Assembly: GCA_021740425.1 (NCBI GenBank)
Contig: JAIOZV010000012.1
Span: forward strand, 1-35,849
Origin: Bacteroidales bacterium
Lineage (GTDB): Bacteria > Bacteroidota > Bacteroidia > Bacteroidales > 4484-276
DNA: 35,849 nt
Direction: 5' to 3'
The position numbers and the translations under genes are program-made. This document shows positions 31,931 to 35,849 of this stretch, one piece after another; within the stretch, counting starts at the first letter, position 1; each line of letters opens with the position of its first letter. Below the pieces are notes generated by a model that was not told the origin of the DNA, made no database searches, and saw only the letters and a list, made by a program, of their open reading frames with translations.

Positions 31931-34852
31931 CTATTTCAGTAAATTATCTGCTTTTGTCTGGGCATCCAACTTTATTTTTGATGCATTTTTTTTGGCTGCA
32001 TTCATTATATCAGCCGACCTTTTCTCAGCTTCTTTAACGATGTTGCCGGCCTGCTGATTGGCCTCGCTGATTAGCTTTTCAGTTGTAGCTTTAGCAGCAA
32101 GCTCAGCAAGAGGTCCATTTTTTTTGGCCTCTGCCATAACATTTTCGGCTTGTTTTTGTGCTTCCTTTTTGATCTGATCGGCCGATTCGTTTGCAGTTTT
32201 ATTAATGGCATCAGCCTGTTGTTGAGCATCAGCAATTAATCTGTCGGCTTGCTTAGTGGCGTCTGCAATTATTTTATCAGCTTCTTTTTTTGCTTCAGCC
32301 TTCTTCTTTTCCAACTCCTGCCTGGCTTCCTGTTCCAGTATTTGCTTTTGTTTGTTCAATTCATCCTGAGCTTTCTTTTTCAGGTCGTCCATCATATTTT
32401 TTCCGGAACCTTCGCCTGGAAAAACCTGTACTTTAGGATCTGTTACAGTTCCAACGATGCCTGCCTTAAGGTTGATTGTTTCGCCCATGCTGAAACTGGT
32501 TCCCATTTTATTGGCTTCATTAACCAGATTATCTAAAATTGCATTGGCTTGCCCGCCAAACTTACTCCTTGGCAGGGTCATCACCATGTCATAATTAATG
32601 GTCTGGTCAAATGAAGTCCAGCCAACGATATTTGCAGTTATATCCTGGTATTTAATATCAAAAGGCTTTACATGCAGTTTTCCGTTGATGAACTCAAATG
32701 ATAAATTGATTGGAGAAAGCAGCATCTTTTTAAGGTCCGGCATTTTGAGCAAATCAGCAAGTTTATCTATCGAATTCACATTTTCGATTGTAATACTTGT
32801 TGTTTGCAGGTTGCCTCCGCCATTCATCGAACTGTAAACCGGCATCAAATCTTTACCCAAAGATGTTGTGAGTTTGAAGGATGTAGAGAATTCACCTTCG
32901 GTTTTTTGTGCGATGGGTGCAAATTTTTCTATGGTACCAAAAGTATTGCAGGCCTTTTTAATGTCGATGTTTTGTAAACTGAAATTCATATCTGCAAAGG
33001 GATTTGCTGGATCTTTTGTATCGTATTTTCCTGACATACTTAAACTTCCGTCCAGCACGGCCATATCAAGTTTTTCGAGTATCAGCGCACTATTATTTAC
33101 GCTCATTTTTCCAACAAGATCATTCAATTCGATGTTATCATAAATTACTTTTTTGTAATCCGCTGTAAAATTGAACCCGATATTTCCCGGAATCTCAATT
33201 ATGTCTGTTGATGTGCTGTCGTTTGTTATCGGCTCACTTTCGGCAGCTAAACTATCTTGCGGGACAGCTTCATCAGCAGGTATAAAATCACTAAGGTTCA
33301 GGTAGCTTGAACTGGTTTCAAGATTACCAAGCAAAGTTCCGTCAGCAAAGGCATAGGGTATAAAATTTTCGATTTTTCCTTTTGCAAAAATATTATTGCG
33401 GCCAACCGTCATTCCAAAAGAAACCAAATCAAGGTATTCAGGCGAAAAGTTAAGCTGGGCTTTTGTGATGTTCATTTTTTCGGGAAAAAGCCCTGAGGCA
33501 TAACTAAAATCCTCCAGAAGTACGAACCCTAAAAATGTAAATTCGTCATATTTTTCATTTTCAAGTGCCGACATATTTCCTTCGAATGAAACATTGGAAG
33601 TAATTTTCCCTGCAAGTTCTTCGTCTTGTTCCATCGGATAAAATTCCTTAACCTTACCGAGATCCAGGCTTCCATCAATTTTTCCATTCATGTAGATATC
33701 GGTCATTGGTTTTTTGATGGATAAGGAGGCTGCAAAATCATTTTCGGCCATGCTAAATTTAAAAATTGGCACATCAACGCTTAGGTTATCGAAATCACCG
33801 CCAGGATAGGCAATCCTTGTGTCAACGTTTACCTTATCGACAGATTTTGGCAGGTCGGGATATTGAAAACGACCATCCTTAATCAACAGGTTTAGTGCAA
33901 ATGCAGGATAGCTAAGATCATTGTAAATCCCTTTTACGTTGCCACTGAGCGACACGGTTCCGGATGCTTCAAGGCCTTCAAAATCTTTGGAGTAAATTGC
34001 GGGGATCAGCGAAAGGAAATTTTTAAATTCCGACTTTTTCGATGAATAGGTTAGCATCATGTTGATGTCGCCATTTTCCTGCATGCCAACGTTACCTTCA
34101 AATTCAACAAATAAATTATTCAATCTAAGCTCATTGTTTTTGAGGGTATAAATTGAGTTCACCAGATCAGCGCCAATTTCCGCATCAAGGACTGCATCAA
34201 TTTTATTAAAATATTTAACGCCATCGTAAATCACTGTCAATTCCCTGACGCTTGTGTGTGTGTTTAAATTTGTGAAATCGAGCGTGAAATCGCCACTAAG
34301 GCTGTGATCAACACCTTCGAGCAAGGTATAAGTGGTGAGGCTTTTATCATCATAAACAATCTTTGCATCCTTGATTACCACGCTCCGGAGTTTAATTAAA
34401 AACGGAGCCTCATCAGATGATGAGCCTTCAGGATCAGTATTTTCAGCTCCTTCCGATTCGATGGCAATATCCCAGTTTGCGGCTCCGTCATCGGTAACCA
34501 AAGCATAAACAACCGGTCTGTCGATGGTTACTTTTTTAAGTTCGTAAGCTTCTCCTCTGAACACGCTCATCAAATCAAGTGTTAAACCAAAAGCCGGCAT
34601 GTAGGCCAGGGTATCGCCTTCAAAAGGAGCTTTATTAATCACCGACAATCCCATCAATTGAAAATCGAAATTCGGGAAGCTTCTGAAAAGTGAAAGGTTG
34701 AAATCTTCAAAATCAACTTTGGCATTCACATTTTTATTGATTTCTTCTTTCACGACCTCCACAATCTGATCACGGAAAAAATATGGAATTGTAATCATTG
34801 CAATAATGAGGATCAACACCAGTATCCCAAAAATTTTAAATATAAGTTTCAT
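31931..34852 (-). CDS. AsmA-like inner-membrane-anchored protein with long 11-residue-repeat helical tail
   Basis: A 973-residue protein. An N-terminal helix (about 5-25, FKIFGILVLILIIAMITIPY) is followed by an AsmA-type beta-groove region: VKVDFEDFNLSLFRSFPNFD-like opening and the AsmA_2-like close (residues about 660-815, GNLQTTSITIENVNSIDKLADLL and NYDMVMTLPRS). AsmA-like proteins are thought to bridge envelope layers and move lipids. The last about 138 residues are unusual: an Ala/Lys/Glu-rich region with strict 11-residue periodicity (ADKIIADATKQ, ADRLIADAQQQ, ADQIKKEAQKQ and so on). It starts 13 bases downstream of the aroC stop codon and shares its transcript. Confidence 0.85.
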   Translation of the reverse strand: MKLIFKIFGILVLILIIAMITIPYFFRDQIVEVVKEEINKNVNAKVDFEDFNLSLFRSFPNFDFQLMGLSVINKAPFEGDTLAYMPAFGLTLDLMSVFRGEAYELKKVTIDRPVVYALVTDDGAANWDIAIESEGAENTDPEGSSSDEAPFLIKLRSVVIKDAKIVYDDKSLTTYTLLEGVDHSLSGDFTLDFTNLNTHTSVRELTVIYDGVKYFNKIDAVLDAEIGADLVNSIYTLKNNELRLNNLFVEFEGNVGMQENGDINMMLTYSSKKSEFKNFLSLIPAIYSKDFEGLEASGTVSLSGNVKGIYNDLSYPAFALNLLIKDGRFQYPDLPKSVDKVNVDTRIAYPGGDFDNLSVDVPIFKFSMAENDFAASLSIKKPMTDIYMNGKIDGSLDLGKVKEFYPMEQDEELAGKITSNVSFEGNMSALENEKYDEFTFLGFVLLEDFSYASGLFPEKMNITKAQLNFSPEYLDLVSFGMTVGRNNIFAKGKIENFIPYAFADGTLLGNLETSSSYLNLSDFIPADEAVPQDSLAAESEPITNDSTSTDIIEIPGNIGFNFTADYKKVIYDNIELNDLVGKMSVNNSALILEKLDMAVLDGSLSMSGKYDTKDPANPFADMNFSLQNIDIKKACNTFGTIEKFAPIAQKTEGEFSTSFKLTTSLGKDLMPVYSSMNGGGNLQTTSITIENVNSIDKLADLLKMPDLKKMLLSPINLSFEFINGKLHVKPFDIKYQDITANIVGWTSFDQTINYDMVMTLPRSKFGGQANAILDNLVNEANKMGTSFSMGETINLKAGIVGTVTDPKVQVFPGEGSGKNMMDDLKKKAQDELNKQKQILEQEARQELEKKKAEAKKEADKIIADATKQADRLIADAQQQADAINKTANESADQIKKEAQKQAENVMAEAKKNGPLAELAAKATTEKLISEANQQAGNIVKEAEKRSADIMNAAKKNASKIKLDAQTKADNLLK

Positions 34853-34865
34853 GGTTTTTTAATTT

Positions 34866-35849
34866 TTATCTGAATTTCGAATACACTTCATTGCGCAAAT
34901 AATGATCGGCAATAACAAAGGCTGCCATAGCCTCAACTACCGGAACGGCCCGTGGTATAACACATGGGTCATGACGACCGGTTACGGAAAGATCAACTGC
35001 TTTACCTGACTTGTCGACACTTTTTTGGGTTTTTGAGATGGAGGCAGGCCCTTTAAAAGCAACCCTGAAAACGATGTCGGCACCATTAGAGATTCCACCC
35101 TGTATGCCACCCGAGTTATTGGTTGCTGTTTTAACCTCGCCATTTTCAACAACGAAACTATCGTTTTGCTCCGATCCGTGCATTTTCACGCCACGGAACC
35201 CTGACCCTATTTCAAAGCCCTTTGAAGCATTGATCCCCATCATTGCATTGGCCAGTGCAGCGGAAAGTTTTCCATACACAGGTTCTCCGAGGCCAACCGG
35301 AACGCCGGAAATTACACATTCAACCACACCGCCAATTGAATCGCCTTCGGCAGCAAGTTTGGTAAGCATTGCCTCTATTTGTTGAGCAGTTTTTTTGTCG
35401 GGGCAACGCACAGGATTCGATTCGATCAGCGATGAAGTAATCTTTTGTTCCATATCAGGCATCTCGATTTCACCAACACTTTTTGTAAAAGCCAAAACAT
35501 TGATTCCGGCATTATTTAATAACAATTTCGCAAAAGCCCCACAGGCTACTCTTACCAGGGTTTCGCGTGCAGAGGAGCGCCCCCCTCCCCTATAATCGGC
35601 AATTCCATATTTTTTGTGATAGGTAAAATCGGCATGGGATGGCCTGTAAACATTGGCAATATTTCCATAATCTTTTGAACGCTGGTCTTTATTCCAAACA
35701 ATAAAAGCAATGGGCGTGCCTGTTGATTTACCTTCGAATACACCGGATAAAACCTCAATGCTATCGCTTTCGTTCCTTGGGGTAACGATGGCACTCTGGC
35801 CGGGCTTGCGTCGATTGAGTTCATGCTGGATGAAATCTAAATCGATTGA
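34866..35849 (-). CDS. aroC: Chorismate synthase, N-terminus cut by the window edge
   Basis: The last common step of aromatic biosynthesis: EPSP to chorismate, FMN-dependent. The frame is open from the right edge to the stop codon, giving 327 residues of about 355; roughly the first 25-30 residues lie outside. Signatures seen: RPSHADFTYHKKYGIADYRG followed by GGRSSARET, GIQGGISNGADI, and RHDPCVIPRAVPVVEAM. An apparent shorter frame beginning at 35525 only reflects a TTG codon; there is no frameshift, and the 108 codons upstream match the family. The AsmA-like gene follows after 13 bases. Confidence 0.96.
   Translation of the reverse strand, partial: SIDLDFIQHELNRRKPGQSAIVTPRNESDSIEVLSGVFEGKSTGTPIAFIVWNKDQRSKDYGNIANVYRPSHADFTYHKKYGIADYRGGGRSSARETLVRVACGAFAKLLLNNAGINVLAFTKSVGEIEMPDMEQKITSSLIESNPVRCPDKKTAQQIEAMLTKLAAEGDSIGGVVECVISGVPVGLGEPVYGKLSAALANAMMGINASKGFEIGSGFRGVKMHGSEQNDSFVVENGEVKTATNNSGGIQGGISNGADIVFRVAFKGPASISKTQKSVDKSGKAVDLSVTGRHDPCVIPRAVPVVEAMAAFVIADHYLRNEVYSKFR

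Noticed and set aside
35552..35824. A 90-codon open frame that, with a shorter frame ending near 35525, made aroC look frameshifted.
   Set aside because: The true aroC frame is open without a stop from 35849 to 34866 and carries all chorismate synthase motifs; the other frame is a shadow.

Overview
The window is a chromosomal segment from a member of the Bacteroidota, probably Bacteroidales-like; this is inferred from gene content. Three secreted proteins end in type A sorting domains of the type IX secretion system (T9SS). A gldA-gldF-gldG cluster, a TonB-dependent receptor with HmuY-like partners, a DUF5723 protein and several lipoproteins with acidic residues after the lipobox cysteine are also present. 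Promoter-like sites fit the Bacteroidota consensus TTG...TAnnTTTG, and most genes lack a Shine-Dalgarno sequence. I see no rRNA, tRNA, CRISPR array, transposase or prophage gene.

Layout. 1-4.4 kb: a large subtilisin-like T9SS cargo protease on the minus strand. 4.8-9.1 kb: gldA, gldF, gldG and a DUF4340 gene, closed by an intrinsic terminator. 9.25-11.6 kb: a truncated cyclase remnant and then the intact paralog, a 7TM receptor-type class III adenylate cyclase. 12.0-16.8 kb (minus): a haem- or metal-uptake-like locus with a T9SS-secreted HmuY-like protein, a TonB-dependent receptor and a HmuY-like lipoprotein. 17.4-21.9 kb (plus): a glycosyltransferase with a helical-repeat tail, the ribosome rescue hydrolase ArfB, a DksA/TraR-type zinc finger protein, a DUF3820 protein and the ribosomal GTPase TypA/BipA. 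22.1-25.3 kb (minus): a secreted GH13 alpha-amylase-family enzyme and a small lipoprotein. 25.5-26.2 kb (minus): a membrane protein resembling Mpv17/PMP22. 26.3-30.3 kb (plus): two lipoproteins and a DUF5723 protein in one transcription unit. 30.5-35.8 kb (minus): chorismate synthase (cut by the window edge), a large AsmA-like protein with a long 11-residue-repeat tail, a short-chain dehydrogenase and a very acidic small protein.

How the parts fit. The protease, the amylase and one HmuY-like protein are likely exported by T9SS and held at or released from the surface. The receptor and the other HmuY-like lipoprotein form a tight pair, so the locus looks like a capture-and-import relay with two ligand-binding proteins of different anchoring. 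The gld cluster is the ABC-exporter set linked to gliding and T9SS in Flavobacteriia, although homologous sets occur in non-gliding bacteria. The arfB, dksA-like and typA genes concern translation stress.

The most interesting items are the paired HmuY-like proteins, the hendecad tail of the AsmA-like protein, the Mpv17-like bacterial membrane protein, the recently duplicated and truncated cyclase, the undescribed lipoprotein-lipoprotein-DUF5723 unit, a recurrent TTG-N16-TAnnTTTG promoter layout, and inverted-orientation microsatellites on either side of the DUF3820-typA segment.
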